This document shows, piece by piece, positions 8,862 to 18,880 of a DNA stretch of 64,000 bases. Below the pieces are notes generated by a model, which saw only the letters and a program-made list of their open reading frames with translations, was not told the DNA's origin and did no database searches. This DNA comes from Ligustrum vulgare (lineage: Eukaryota > Streptophyta > Magnoliopsida > Lamiales > Oleaceae). The DNA lies in contig OY743172.1 in NCBI GenBank assembly GCA_963555705.1, positions 20,459,446 through 20,523,445 on the forward strand, read 5' to 3'. The number at the start of each line of letters is the position of its first letter. Position 1 is the first letter of the stretch. The translations under genes and the position numbers were made by a program.

Positions 8862-11523
8862 AGGCGAGTGATACTTGTGCGGAAGGATGGAGCCATGGAG
8901 AGTGATAGTGAGGAAGAGGATTATAGCGATATGCCGGCGTTGGAGGAAGTATGTGATGATGGGGATGTGTTATCCGGGGAGCATGGCGAGTTATTAGTGG
9001 CAAGGAGAGTTCTTAGTGCTCAAGTCAACACGGATGATTTGGAACAACAACGGGAGAACATATTCCATACACGATGTCGCATTAATAACAAGGCATGTAG
9101 TATGATTATTGATGGTGGTAGTTGCACTAACGTCGCTAGTACTATACTTGTTGAAAAATTAGGATTACCTTTGTTAAAACATCATAAACCTTATAGGCTT
9201 CAATGGTTAAATGATAGTGGAGAAATTAAGGTGAATAGGAGGGTGTTGGTGAGTTTTTCTATTGGTAACTATGTGGATGATGTTATGTGTGATGTGGTTC
9301 CTATGCATGCCGGACACATTTTGTTGGGTAGACCTTGACAATATGATAGGAAGGTAACGCATGATGGGTATAAAAATAGGTATAGCTTTACCAAAGGGGG
9401 AAAGACCATTACACTTGCACCATTGACACCGTCACAAGTGTATGAAGATCAAATAAAATTGAAAAATGATGAAGAAAAAAGAGTGAAGGAAAATGAGTGA
9501 AAGAGAGTTGAGGCCACGACCTCAGAAAAATGAGAGGAAAAGAGAATTGGAGCCACAACTCCAGAAAAAGGAGAGGCGAGAGAAAAAATGAGTGTTGGGG
9601 TACATACCTCAGAAAAAGTAGAGGGAGCGAAGAGTGCCAGAAAAGAAAGAAAAATGAGTTTCTACGTAAAAAGGAGTGAAATCAAGAAAGCATTCGTGGA
9701 AGAACGGCCAATGGTCCTTCTGCTATACAAGGAATCATTCATTGCATTTGATGAAACTAACAAATCCCTCCCTAGTTTGGCTATTTCTCTCTTGCAGGAA
9801 TTTGACGATATATTTCCCGATGACACACCTAGTGGGTTACCACCCATTCGAGGTATTGAACATCAAATTGATTTTGTACCTGGAGCAGTCATTCTGAACC
9901 GCCCCGCTTATCGAAGTAACCCCGAGGAGACGAAGGAGCTCCAAAGGGAAGTGGAGGACTTGATGAGCAAAGGGTATATAAGGGAAAGTATGAGTCCATG
10001 TGCCGTCCCCGTGTTACTTGTGCCCAAAAAGGACGAGACTTGGAGAATGTGTGTCGATTGTAGGGCCATCAACAACATAACGGTAAAGTATCGTCATCCT
10101 ATTCCTAGGTTAGATGATATGTTGGATGAATTGCATGGCTCTAGCATATTTAGTAAAATTGACCTTAAGAGTGGTTATCATCAAATTCGAATGAATGAAG
10201 AAGATGAGTGGAAAACTGCTTTTAAAACTAAGTATGGCCTGTATGAGTGGTTAGTAATGCCTTTTGGACTTACTAATGCACCTAGCACATTTATGCGTTT
10301 AATGAATCATGTTTTACGTGCATTTATAGGTAAATTCGTTGTAGTTTACTTCGATGATATCTTGATATATAGTAAAACTTTGAATGAGCATGTGGAGTAT
10401 GTTAGGTGTGTGCTTGTGGTTTTAAGACAAGAGCAACTTTTTGCTAATTTTAAAAAGTGTGATTTTTGCATGAAAAAAGTTGTGTTTCTTGGCTATGTGG
10501 TTAGTGCTAAAGGAATAGAAGTAAATGAAGAAAAAATCAAAGCTATTAAAGAATGGCCAACATCTGAAAGCATAACTGAGATTAGGAGTTTTCATGGCTT
10601 GACTAGTTTTTATAAGCGCTTTGTTAAAAATTTTAGCACGATTGCCGCACCACTCACAGAAATTGTCAAAAAAAGTGTAGGTTTTAAATGAGGGGTAGAA
10701 CAGGAACAGGCATTTGAAACAATCAAAAATATGTTGTGTGAAGCACCGGTTTTATCACTTCCTAACTTTGACAAGGCTTTTGAGATTGAATGTGATGCCT
10801 CAGGGCTAGGCATTGGAGCTGTTTTAATGTAGGATCAAAGGTCAATCGCCTATTTTAGTGAAAAACTAAAAGGGGCTGCACTTAATTACCCCACATATGA
10901 CAAGGAGTTATACTCACTTGTGCGCGCTTTGGAGACATGGCAACATTACTTGTGGCCACGAGAGTTCGTGATACACAATGATCATGAATCCTTGAAGCAT
11001 TTGAGAGGTCAAGCTAAGCTGAGTAAGAGACATGCAAGGTCGGTAGAATTCATCGAAACATTTTCCTATGTCATCTGATACAAACAAGGTAAGGAAAATG
11101 TGGTGGCAGATGCATTGTCTAGGAGGTATGTTCTTTTAAATTCTTTAAATTCTAAATTACTTGGATTTGAATACATTAAGGACATGTATGTTAGTGATCC
11201 GGACTTTTCTAGTATTTATGATTCATGTGGTAAAGGGGCTGTGGATAAATTCTTTAAACATGATGATTATTTATTCCGAAAAAATAAATTGTGTGTCCCT
11301 AGGTGTTCAATGAGGGAGTTACTTGTGAGAGAGGTCCATAGTGGAGGTCTAATGGGTCATTTTGGAATTAAAAAGACCATCGAAATCCTAAGTGAACATT
11401 TCTATTGGCCTAAGATGAAAATTGATGTGGTTCGGGTTTGTAGTAGATGCATTACTTGCAAGAAGGCAAAATCTAGGATTAAACCTCATGGATTATATAT
11501 GCATTTACCCGTACCTAGTGAAC
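8862..11523 (+). pseudogene. pol: Ty3/gypsy gag end, PR, RT, RNase H and partial integrase
   Basis: A single reading frame runs through the whole segment with no frameshift but six in-frame stops (9336, 9498, 9531, 10689, 10830, 11076). Order of domains: end of the gag linker; retropepsin with catalytic Asp at 9111 (IDGGSCTN); reverse transcriptase with YFDD at 10347-10358; RNase H with ECDASG (about 10788) and ALETWQHYL; the integrase HHCC zinc finger with CSRC..C at 11439-11459. The frame breaks off before the DDE core. Most gag, the integrase core and chromodomain are missing. Several stops sit where the family has Trp, Gln or Arg and could each arise by one C-to-T or G-to-A change. The start of the open frame lies in LTR sequence and is not a real start. 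Confidence 0.9.
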
Positions 11524-11584
11524 CTTGGGTCGATTTCAATATTTTGTGGGTTGCGTAGTTACAATTGCTACGTGATTTGCATCA
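11524..11584 (+). repeat. last 61 bp of the gypsy 5' LTR
   Basis: Matches 13983-14043, the end of the 3' LTR, with two substitutions and ends CATCA. It begins CTTGGGTCGAT, a string that also continues the integrase reading frame (PWVD), so this may be the crossover point. LTR positions 557-661 are missing here. Confidence 0.9.
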
Positions 11585-11586
11585 TT

Positions 11587-11598
11587 TGGAATCAGAGC
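11587..11598 (+). other. primer binding site (initiator Met tRNA)
   Basis: TGGAATCAGAGC lies two bases after the LTR end and differs at one base from the plant iMet-tRNA primer site TGGTATCAGAGC. Its position directly after the 61-bp LTR stub confirms that the stub is the true 3' end of the 5' LTR. Confidence 0.85.
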
Positions 11599-12216
11599 TT
11601 AGGCTCCAAAAATCAAGGTTATATCTTTATGTTGTTTTCTTGAGTTTTCTATCCAATTTGATTTTTATGTCTATCATCGAGTCCCATAAAAATCTCCATA
11701 TCTTGTTGAGTGTTTTGTTTTTCAGTTTTTTTTTTGCGTTCTTCTTGTTCTTGAGTTTGTTGAGTCTTTAATCCAGAAAATCGTTCCAAAAAATTTCAAA
11801 AGTGTTTGTTTTGCTTAATTCTTATCTGAATTAAGTTCCGTTTGTTTTGTCGTGTTCGTTGTCAAATTTTCGAATTTATAAAAAAAAACAAAAAAATTAT
11901 TTTTTTTTATTTTATTTATTCCGAAAATTCACCCAAAATTAAAAAAAAAAAAAAAAAATATTTCCATTCAAGAACCACTTTCTTGAATTTTCTTCAATTC
12001 TTGATAAATCCTTGCCTTCCAAGTCAAATTAAAATTCTTGATATTCTTTCCTTTCTAGTCAAAATTCAAGAATCAATTTCTTGGGATTTCTTTAATTCCT
12101 GACATTCTCTAAATTTCTTTCTTCCGTTTATTTTTCGAGCAAGAAAATAAATTCCTTCTTGCTAATTGGTATCTAGATCATCTATTCTTGAGTTTTCTTG
12201 AATTGCCACATAAGGG
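11599..12216 (+). other. gypsy untranslated leader
   Basis: AT-rich, non-coding stretch between the primer site and the ORF. It has A- and T-runs (11880-11960) and several repeats of an ATTCTTGA motif. No gag zinc finger or capsid domain is seen, which supports a non-autonomous parent element. Confidence 0.6.
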
Positions 12217-13329
12217 ATGGATTATGATCCGGGTTCGTTGTTCCAAACTAGATGTTATGTGGATCAGAAGGTGTGCAGTTTGGCAATTGATAGATGCTTC
12301 ACTAATTTTGCTAATATCACCATGGTTGAAAAATTGGGATTATCTCTAATACCGCACAATAGACCTTATTGTGTGACGTGGATGAGGGAATTTGAGGAGT
12401 TCCATGTAACCAAGCAAGTCCTAGTTACTATCACCCGTGGAAAATATATTGATGACGTATTTTGTGATGTAGTGCCTTTAAGGTCTTGTCATATTTTGTT
12501 GGGAAAATCATGGAGTCGTATGAGGGAAGCAATTTATTATAAGAGTATGCACATATACAGGATTCTTACGAGAGGGACAACATTCACACTGTATGGGTTA
12601 ACACTCGAGGAAGCACTAGACGATTCGAGGAAGGTAAAAAAAGAGAGTGAGAGGAAAGTTGTAGTGGGATTGCAAGAGGAACCTCGAGATAGGGATGTTG
12701 AGAAGGAGGGGAAGCTGAAACTAGAAACGGTTGATCAAATTCCAAAATTTAATGTAGGAGATGTGGAATTGGGTAATAAAGAGGTGGATGAACAAGATGT
12801 TAAAATTATTGATGAGGATATGCATGAATTGAAAGTTGACGGGGTAGAAAATGAAAACATGAAAGAATTGGTTGAGGCCAAAAATTTAGAAGAGGTGGTT
12901 AAGATTGAAAATGTGGAGTTAGAAGAGGTGGACGAGCTTGAGAGAAAAGAAATAAAAGAGATTGAGCAAGAAGTTACAACAAAAGAAGAAAGTGAAGAGA
13001 AGGACCTCGTTGTTAGGGAAGAGAATTTGGAGATGATATACCATGAGTACAAGGATCCATATCTTGTACTTTGTGAAACTAACATTTCCCACCCTATTTT
13101 GCTTAAATCTTTCTTCCAGGTTGAATATACTTGGAGGTTTGAGTCACATCACATTTGGCCAAGGAAGTTCTTATTTCGACTCGTCCTTCCAATCCAATTA
13201 TTCGACTATTGGTTGATCCTATGTAATGGAGGCAAAAATTTTCCTTTTAAACCAGGCGGTGCGCTGAAACACCATGAACCAAGCTATGATTCGGGACGAA
13301 TCATCTTGAAGAAGGGGAGAATGATGTGA
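12217..13329 (+). CDS. 370-aa ORF: retropepsin-like domain plus acidic/lysine-rich tail
   Basis: An intact ATG-started frame. Residues about 5-100 clearly resemble the protease region of the pol segment upstream: both share VEKLGL, then a DDVxCDVVP block, then HILLGK or HILLGR. The active-site loop reads AIDRCFTN rather than IDGGSCTN, so the catalytic Asp remains but the following Gly is lost; enzymatic activity is doubtful. Residues about 125-290 are rich in Glu, Lys, Asp and Val with a predicted helical, coiled-coil look. There is no RT or integrase. The stop falls 8 bp into the 3' LTR. It is free of stops whereas the adjacent pol has six. Probably the single protein of a non-autonomous gypsy family. 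Confidence 0.7.
   Translation: MDYDPGSLFQTRCYVDQKVCSLAIDRCFTNFANITMVEKLGLSLIPHNRPYCVTWMREFEEFHVTKQVLVTITRGKYIDDVFCDVVPLRSCHILLGKSWSRMREAIYYKSMHIYRILTRGTTFTLYGLTLEEALDDSRKVKKESERKVVVGLQEEPRDRDVEKEGKLKLETVDQIPKFNVGDVELGNKEVDEQDVKIIDEDMHELKVDGVENENMKELVEAKNLEEVVKIENVELEEVDELERKEIKEIEQEVTTKEESEEKDLVVREENLEMIYHEYKDPYLVLCETNISHPILLKSFFQVEYTWRFESHHIWPRKFLFRLVLPIQLFDYWLILCNGGKNFPFKPGGALKHHEPSYDSGRIILKKGRMM
13308..13321 (+). other. polypurine tract
   Basis: A purine-only tract GAAGAAGGGGAGAA directly abuts the TGATG start of the 3' LTR, the usual site for plus-strand priming. Confidence 0.85.
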
Positions 13330-14043
13330 TACGGGATAGGAGCTCAAAGGAGAAGTCAAGTCACGGACGACGCAACAACATTCGACATAGGAAAATGAAC
13401 AATTTCCATGTTGGAAGCTAGTCGAGACGACGAATGGATCAACTTCATTCAAGCCGTCGAAGAAAATTATGGAATTTCAAAGTTTACGACCGTAACACCT
13501 ATTCGTCACGGCCGTAACCATACCACTGACGAAAACAGAGAATTTGAAGAAATTGACTTACGGCCGTAACTTGCGTCTCACGGCCGTAATGGTTAAGCAG
13601 AAAACGTCTTACGGCCGTAAAGACGTTAGTCACGGCCGTAAATGAGTAATTGCGTGATTTTAGGAATTTTAATTCTTTCCTTATTTTTAGTAGTTGTTTC
13701 TTTGTTTAATTAGAACTCTTAACCTAGATTTTGACCCTATTTATAGGGATGTAATTTTCATTATTCATTAGACTTTACACAACTTTGATATTATAATTGA
13801 GAGGCTATTTTGCTTTCCTATTCTTATTCTTCATTGAATAAAATCCGAATTTACGAGTTATTCTTGTTTGTTCAAATCTCGGTGAGAATTATTATTGCTT
13901 GTGATCAAGAGGTCAATATATCCCAGTAATTATATTGGTTGCTTGATTCAATTAATTTTAATTGGATCCATAAATCGTGGTTCTTGGGTCGATTTCAATA
14001 TTTTGTGGGTTGCGTAGCTACAATTGCTACTTGATTTGCATCA
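13322..14043 (+). repeat. gypsy 3' LTR (722 bp, complete)
   Basis: Runs from TGATGTGATAC to TTTGCATCA and is followed by the TSD GTAAC. It contains six copies of an (A)CGGCCGTAA-type motif between 13484 and 13642, spaced about 25-60 bp apart, and a palindromic TATA region CCCTATTTATAGGG (13735-13748) that could serve as core promoter. AATAAAA (about 13840) may be the polyadenylation signal. Confidence 0.9.
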
Positions 14044-14904
14044 GTAACGGCAAGGAAAGTACAAATAAGAAGAAGAAGAAGAAACTAGGGACAAAATCGA
14101 GGTAAGAGTTGGACTCTTTGTCCTTAAGTCGAATTTGTCCCGCAACGGTGCCTACAGATTTCAGCAATCGACTCCCAAGATACAACAGCTTAACTTGTGT
14201 TTGTAGCACTCCAAAACACAAGTACAACGAACCAAATTAAGGCTTATGTACTCCAATGATGAAATGAAGGAAAATCAAAATAACAAATGCAATGATTTGA
14301 TTTTGGAGAGAAGAGAGGATGAGAGATGTTTTACATATCAAACTTGTAAGGAATAGGACACACAAATGGTCCTATATATAGATCATGAAAGGGTGCGGTC
14401 GCACGGTTTTACTCAAAAAATCGGACTTCAATTTGACGTGTGATTGCGCGGTTTACTAACCATGCGGTCGCACGGTCAAATATTTTGACCTGATTTTCGT
14501 TTTTTTTCGTAATTTCTCATTCATCCGATATTGGTTTTCGAAATGCCAAATATACCCTTCAATACATGCAAAGAAATCAAAATTCTCTTTCGGGGGCGTT
14601 GCCCCCGAGCCCCCGCGACCTGACCGGGCAGGTCGATCCCCGTTTGTGCGTCCCGAAGCGGCGAATTGGCAAACAATTTTGCCTAAACGGATTGAGTCGA
14701 ACTTTTGAGTATTTGTCCGAAGTCGACACGAAGTCAGTTTGATCGATTTTCAATTCTTAATTTATTAACCAATATCCAACATTACGTTTTCTCAGTAAAA
14801 TATGTGATTGAAAAATGATTTGAGAAAATAAGTATTATTGAAAAGTGATTAAAAAATTTTATTTTAATTATAAACGTGTTTATAAATTATTTTACCAGAC
14901 GGAG

Positions 14905-15170
14905 AAATTTGGTCAACTATAGGAGGAAATGACAGAAATAATTCATTAGTCCCTCTACTATAACAAAATTGAAAAGTTTGGGATCGTGAATGGTACAAAT
15001 AAAAGGTTCTACCGGTAAAGTGCTAGAAAAGAAAATGTTTGGGGACCGTCACTTCAATTATGCCCAACAATGAACACGTGCCAAACGCAAATGCTTCTTG
15101 TTATGGAAAACAACGTATCCATTACACAACCGTACATTCTAGGAGAGGTGTCAGTACAGATATCAAATAT
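14905..15170. other. non-coding, nothing recognised
   Basis: Short apparently unique stretch between the nested LTR cluster and the foldback MULE. It includes one CACGTG E-box (about 15075). No gene or repeat is recognised. Confidence 0.35.
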
Positions 15171-15179
15171 TTTTATTTA

Positions 15180-16863
15180 CGGTAAACGGCACAAAAGGCC
15201 CCCAACGTTTGAGTTTCTTGTAAAAATAGTTCGCAACGTTTAGATTTTTGACATTTATACCCTCAAATTTACCAAACGTTGCGAAAATAGTCAATGTCGT
15301 TATATTCTGATAATTCTGACCATTAATTATACTATTTGACCTTATTTTTATATTTTCATAAGGGTATTTATGTCTTTATCTAATTTTCAACATATTTTAC
15401 ATTCAATTGAAATGTTGTATGTCGATAACATCCCTAGAATGAAAAAGTTTTTACGTATTAAGTCTCTAACCTACAAACGTTTGGTATATTTAGTCCCTAA
15501 CCCAGAAACATATGACATCTTTAGTCCCTAATATATTAATTCACTGTTTGAGACCCATTATTTCAAATAATGCGATTTGTAATTGTAAATTTTTTGAAGA
15601 ATTTGTGGTTAAAAAGCAAGCTTTTTTTATTTACGTCTAGATTATTTTATTGATTGAAAACATCATTTTTTTAAAAAACTCATTTTCAGTCGCACATTGT
15701 AATTTTTTTGAATAATTTGTGGTTAAAAATCAAGATTTTTTTTATTTACGTCTAGATTATTTTATTAATTGAAAACATTATTTTTTTCAAAACTCATTTT
15801 CACCCGCACATTCTATCAATAAAATAATCTATGAATTTTTATTTTTTACCGACGTGTTGAACTATTATTGTGATGAATTTTTGTTATATTTTTTATTAAC
15901 TTTAAAATCAAGAATAAACTTCAATTTTTCCCTTAAAAAAAGAATAAACTTCAATTTTTCGGTTCGACTTCAATTCGATCGGCTCAGTTCCCCTTTTGAT
16001 CAACCCCTAAATGTTTTTTTATCTAATTCCTAATTTTTTTTATCCAAATCAAATAGTGGGACATATTGTTTTTGAATTTTAATTAATCAATCTCTGTAAA
16101 TTAATAAGCCACTATTTGTTAAACCATTTATAAATTTATGTATAGATAATTTTATTTATTGAATGTGAGGTTTAAAATGAATTTTAAATAAAAATGAAGT
16201 TTTCAAACAATAAAATAATTTAGACGTAAATAAATAAAAAAATCTTACTTTTTAATCACAAATTCACCAAAAAATTACAATTACAAATCGCATTATTTGG
16301 AATAATTAAAATTACAATGTACGGTTGAAAATGAGTTTTAAAAAAAAAAAAAGATGTTTTCAATCAATAAAATAATTTAGATGTAAATAAATAATTTTTT
16401 TTTTTTTTTTTTTTTTTTTGCTTTTTAACCTCAAATTCTTCAAAAAATTAAAATTACAAATCGCATTATTTGAAATAATGGTTCTCAAACAGTGAATTAA
16501 TATGTTATGGACTAAAAATGCCAAACGTTTGTAGGTTAGGGATTAAATACGCCAAACATTAATATGTTAGAGATTTAATACGTCAAAACATTTTCATTCC
16601 AGTGATGTTATCTGCATACAACCTTTCAATTATCAATTAGATGTAAAATAGGTGAAAAATTAGATAAAAACATAAATACCCTTATGAAAATATGAAAAAT
16701 AAGGTCAAATAGTGAAATTAACGGTTGAAATTAACAGAATATAACGGCAGGGACCATTTTCGCAACGTTTGGTAAATCTGAGAGTGTAAATGCCAAAATC
16801 TAAATGTTGGGAACTATTTTCGCAAGAAACTCAAACGTTAAGGATCATTTGTGCTGTTTACCC
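15180..16863. mobile_element. foldback MULE-like element with 9-bp TSD
   Basis: Perfect 9-bp TSD TTTTATTTA (15171-15179 and 16864-16872). The ends CGGTAAACGGCACAAA and TTTGTGCTGTTTACCC are inverted, and the inverted similarity continues inward for several hundred bp (about 15180-15830 against 16130-16863). A short central spacer separates the arms. Each arm holds a duplicated module of about 115 bp around TTTACGTCTAGATTATTTTA. The element is non-coding. The 9-bp TSD and long inverted arms indicate a non-autonomous Mutator-like foldback element. Confidence 0.85.
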
Positions 16864-16916
16864 TTTTATTTATATAAGACAGTTTGATTTATAAACTGAT
16901 TTATGCTCTTAATGTT

Positions 16917-17075
16917 CCGTTTGGTAACATTTTTTGGTTTATAAATTTGTTTATTTACTATTTTGAGGTAAAAAGTAGTAGTTAAAAATTGGAGAGAGAA
17001 AATATGTATGGTTAAAAAGTGATTTGGGAATTGTGTAGTTTATAAATATGTTTATAAACCAAATTATTCCAATGA
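16917..17075. repeat. TTTATAAA MITE-family copy
   Basis: Left part CCGTTTGGTAACATT then GGTTTATAAA; right part TTTATAAACCAAATTATTCC, inverted to the left. The core contains GAGGTAAAAAGTAGTAG and AATTGGAGAGAGAAAATATG. It is typical of the window's most abundant MITE family. Confidence 0.6.
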
Positions 17076-17089
17076 CCCGAACACGTGCT

Positions 17090-17225
17090 TATTTATAATT
17101 TTGAGTTAAAAAGCAGTAGTTAAAAATTGGAGAAAAGATATATATAATTAAAAAGTAATTTGAAAAATCGTGTAATTTATAAATATGTTTATAAACCGAT
17201 TTTTATAATTTACCAAACACACGTA
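17090..17225. repeat. TTTATAAA MITE-family copy
   Basis: Adjacent second copy in the same orientation, with TTTATAATTTTGAGTTAAAA at the left, a core of AATTGGAGAAAAGATATA, and an ATTTACCAAACACACG right end. The TTTGGTAA left end appears lost. Confidence 0.5.
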
Positions 17226-17276
17226 TAGTCACGTCCAAATCACTCATCACTTTGCCGGTTTGTCCTTTGAACCCGA

Positions 17277-17455
17277 GTGATTCTAGGGGAACATTTTTAG
17301 AGACATTTTTAAGTGACGTTGTGAAATGTCACACATTCATTGGGTGGAAAAAAAAGGTAAGTGGTGGGGTAGTTATTTTTACCAACCAATGAATGTATGA
17401 CATGTCAAAATATCACTTAAAAATATCTACAAAAAATGTCTACCTAGAATTATTG
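17277..17455. mobile_element. small foldback MITE flanked by TTTGAACCCG repeats
   Basis: Arms of about 70 bp starting ATTCTAGG (17280) and ending CCTAGAAT (17450) are inverted copies (ACATTTTT, ATTTTTAAGTGA, ACATTCATTGG all recur in inverse order), with a loop of about 40 bp. The 10-mer TTTGAACCCG occurs at 17267-17276 and again at 17456-17465, consistent with a 9-10 bp TSD, so this is probably a MULE-type MITE. Four to five bases between the direct repeat and the best inverted match are unpaired. Confidence 0.6.
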
Positions 17456-17465
17456 TTTGAACCCG

Positions 17466-18880
17466 CCAAGAGTCACCCTAAAACTCTATTGGCTGTTACC
17501 CCAGCCTGCTTTTCCACATCTCCCTCAAGACTCGAGACTCCCTGGACCCAGGTTTGCCTTGGTTTGGTAAAATCTTTATAAACAAATTTATAAATAACGT
17601 ATTTTTTTCAACTTTCTTTTTACTCTAACTTAGTGTTATACAATCATTTACTGTTCAAATATATCAAATTTATATATTAATAAATGTTAATATGTGATTT
17701 GTATGTTTACCGTTGAATAAAATTTTTTTTAAACATTGTAATTTAAAATAAGTTAAAATTTAAAGTGAGAAAATAAAATTACATTTAAATAGAATATGTA
17801 ATAAGTGAAAAAAATAGATATATCTGTGATATACGCTTAGAATTTTATTAAAATGAAAAGGAAAGAAAAATAAATCAATAAACACTCCTATTTTATTCCG
17901 TTTCATATTCTATTTTTAAGAAAACATATTTATGTAATATTGACATTTTTTTTTCACGAATTTTTAAAAAAATTATAATTGATTTTCAAGAGGGAGGCAA
18001 ACCAAGAAACTTCGGGATGATTTGATCTTGATTTTACGAATAATATAATTTCAGTTTGCCCTTACTTGTAATCTTATATTAAAGTTTTAGTTGAGATCTT
18101 CTATTTGATACCCATATTAAACAATATTTCAACTTCAATATAATACAATAATTATAAAAATAATAATAACTAATACAAAATATAGTTTATAGATAGTACT
18201 ATAGAACTTAAATGATATAATTTAAAATGAATGAGATATTAAGTAAAATTAAAAAATACATTTAATCTTTGATACGATTTTACGGACAATATGTTTACAG
18301 TTTGTTCTCATTTGTTAGTTTGTATCAAAATTTTCGTTGGGATCTTCGATTTGACACACATATTACATATTTTTCAACTTAAATATATAATAAGATAATT
18401 ATCAAGGGAATAATAACTATTACAAAACAAAACAAAGCAAAATATTTTATATATTAAAAATTAAAATCTTGATGTCATTAATAGCGTATAAACGAATTCT
18501 AATGTTATGTACCATAAATATTTATTACATTTTTTTTTTTTTTTTGCATTTTTTTCATAGATTTCCAGATTTAGAAAGTCATTTGGGCAGGAAATTATGT
18601 GCGTATTATTTTTGACATGGACTTTTTTTTTATATATATGTATATAGATATATAGATTACTTTTCATCTACATATTTTGACATAAAAATATCATATTTTT
18701 TTATATATAAACAAAAAAAAAAAACTTTTACCAAACTGAATTTTTATAATTAAAATTTTTATTTAATAATATATTCTTCCAATAAAATTGATTTACACAA
18801 GTTCATAACTTTTATAGTGTGTTTGGTAAACTATAAACAAGTTTATAAAATCACATTTTTCCAAAATCACTTTTAAGCAT
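17466..18880. other. AT-rich non-coding with ~250-bp degenerate duplication
   Basis: No gene. A segment at about 18010-18190 and another at about 18262-18440 share GATTTTACG, CAGTTTG, GGGATCTTCGATTTGA-like and TTTTTCAACTT blocks in the same order. This indicates an old tandem duplication with a period of about 250 bp. Half-copies of the TTTATAAA family occur near 18820-18870. Confidence 0.45.

Larger units (their letters stand above)
8306..14043 (+). mobile_element. chimeric Ty3/gypsy LTR retrotransposon
   Basis: The element is bounded by a perfect TSD GTAAC (8301-8305 and 14044-14048) and by TGATG...CATCA ends. Order: 5' LTR positions 1-556 (8306-8861); foreign pol segment (8862-11523); LTR positions 662-722 (11524-11584); primer site; leader; ORF with a protease-like domain (12217-13329); polypurine tract; complete 722-bp 3' LTR (13322-14043). 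The two LTRs differ at 14 of 556 positions in the first part and 2 of 61 in the last part, mostly transitions. The pol insert in the 5' LTR, absent from the 3' LTR, is not a normal retrotransposon structure. Confidence 0.85.
8223..14781 (-). mobile_element. Ty1/copia-type solo LTR (816 bp), interrupted by gypsy element
   Basis: Removing the gypsy insertion joins 8223-8305 to 14049-14781, giving a single LTR that starts TGTTGGAGG and ends AATATCCAACA (TG...CA with inverted TGTTGGA/TCCAACA ends). It is flanked by TTATG (8218-8222) and TTACG (14782-14786), a 5-bp TSD with one C-to-T change at a CpG. The minus orientation is suggested by a CTATATATAGG TATA region (about 14370-14385) and downstream leader-like sequence. 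It includes a strong hairpin CGGGGGC-GTT-GCCCCCG (14591-14607). No internal domain or second LTR is present, so this is a product of LTR-LTR recombination. Confidence 0.75.
8178..14904. mobile_element. MITE of the TTTGGTAA family, split by nested insertions
   Basis: The left end CTCCATTTGGTAAAA (8178-8192) and the right end TTTTACCAGACGGAG (14890-14904) are inverted copies of one another. The intervening family core resumes at 14777. The original element was only about 170 bp. Everything between 8223 and about 14786 is inserted LTR-retroelement DNA. Confidence 0.6.

Noticed and set aside
12735..13085. 116-codon Ser-rich minus-strand frame
   Set aside because: It is the antisense shadow of the acidic, codon-biased tail of the plus-strand gypsy ORF.
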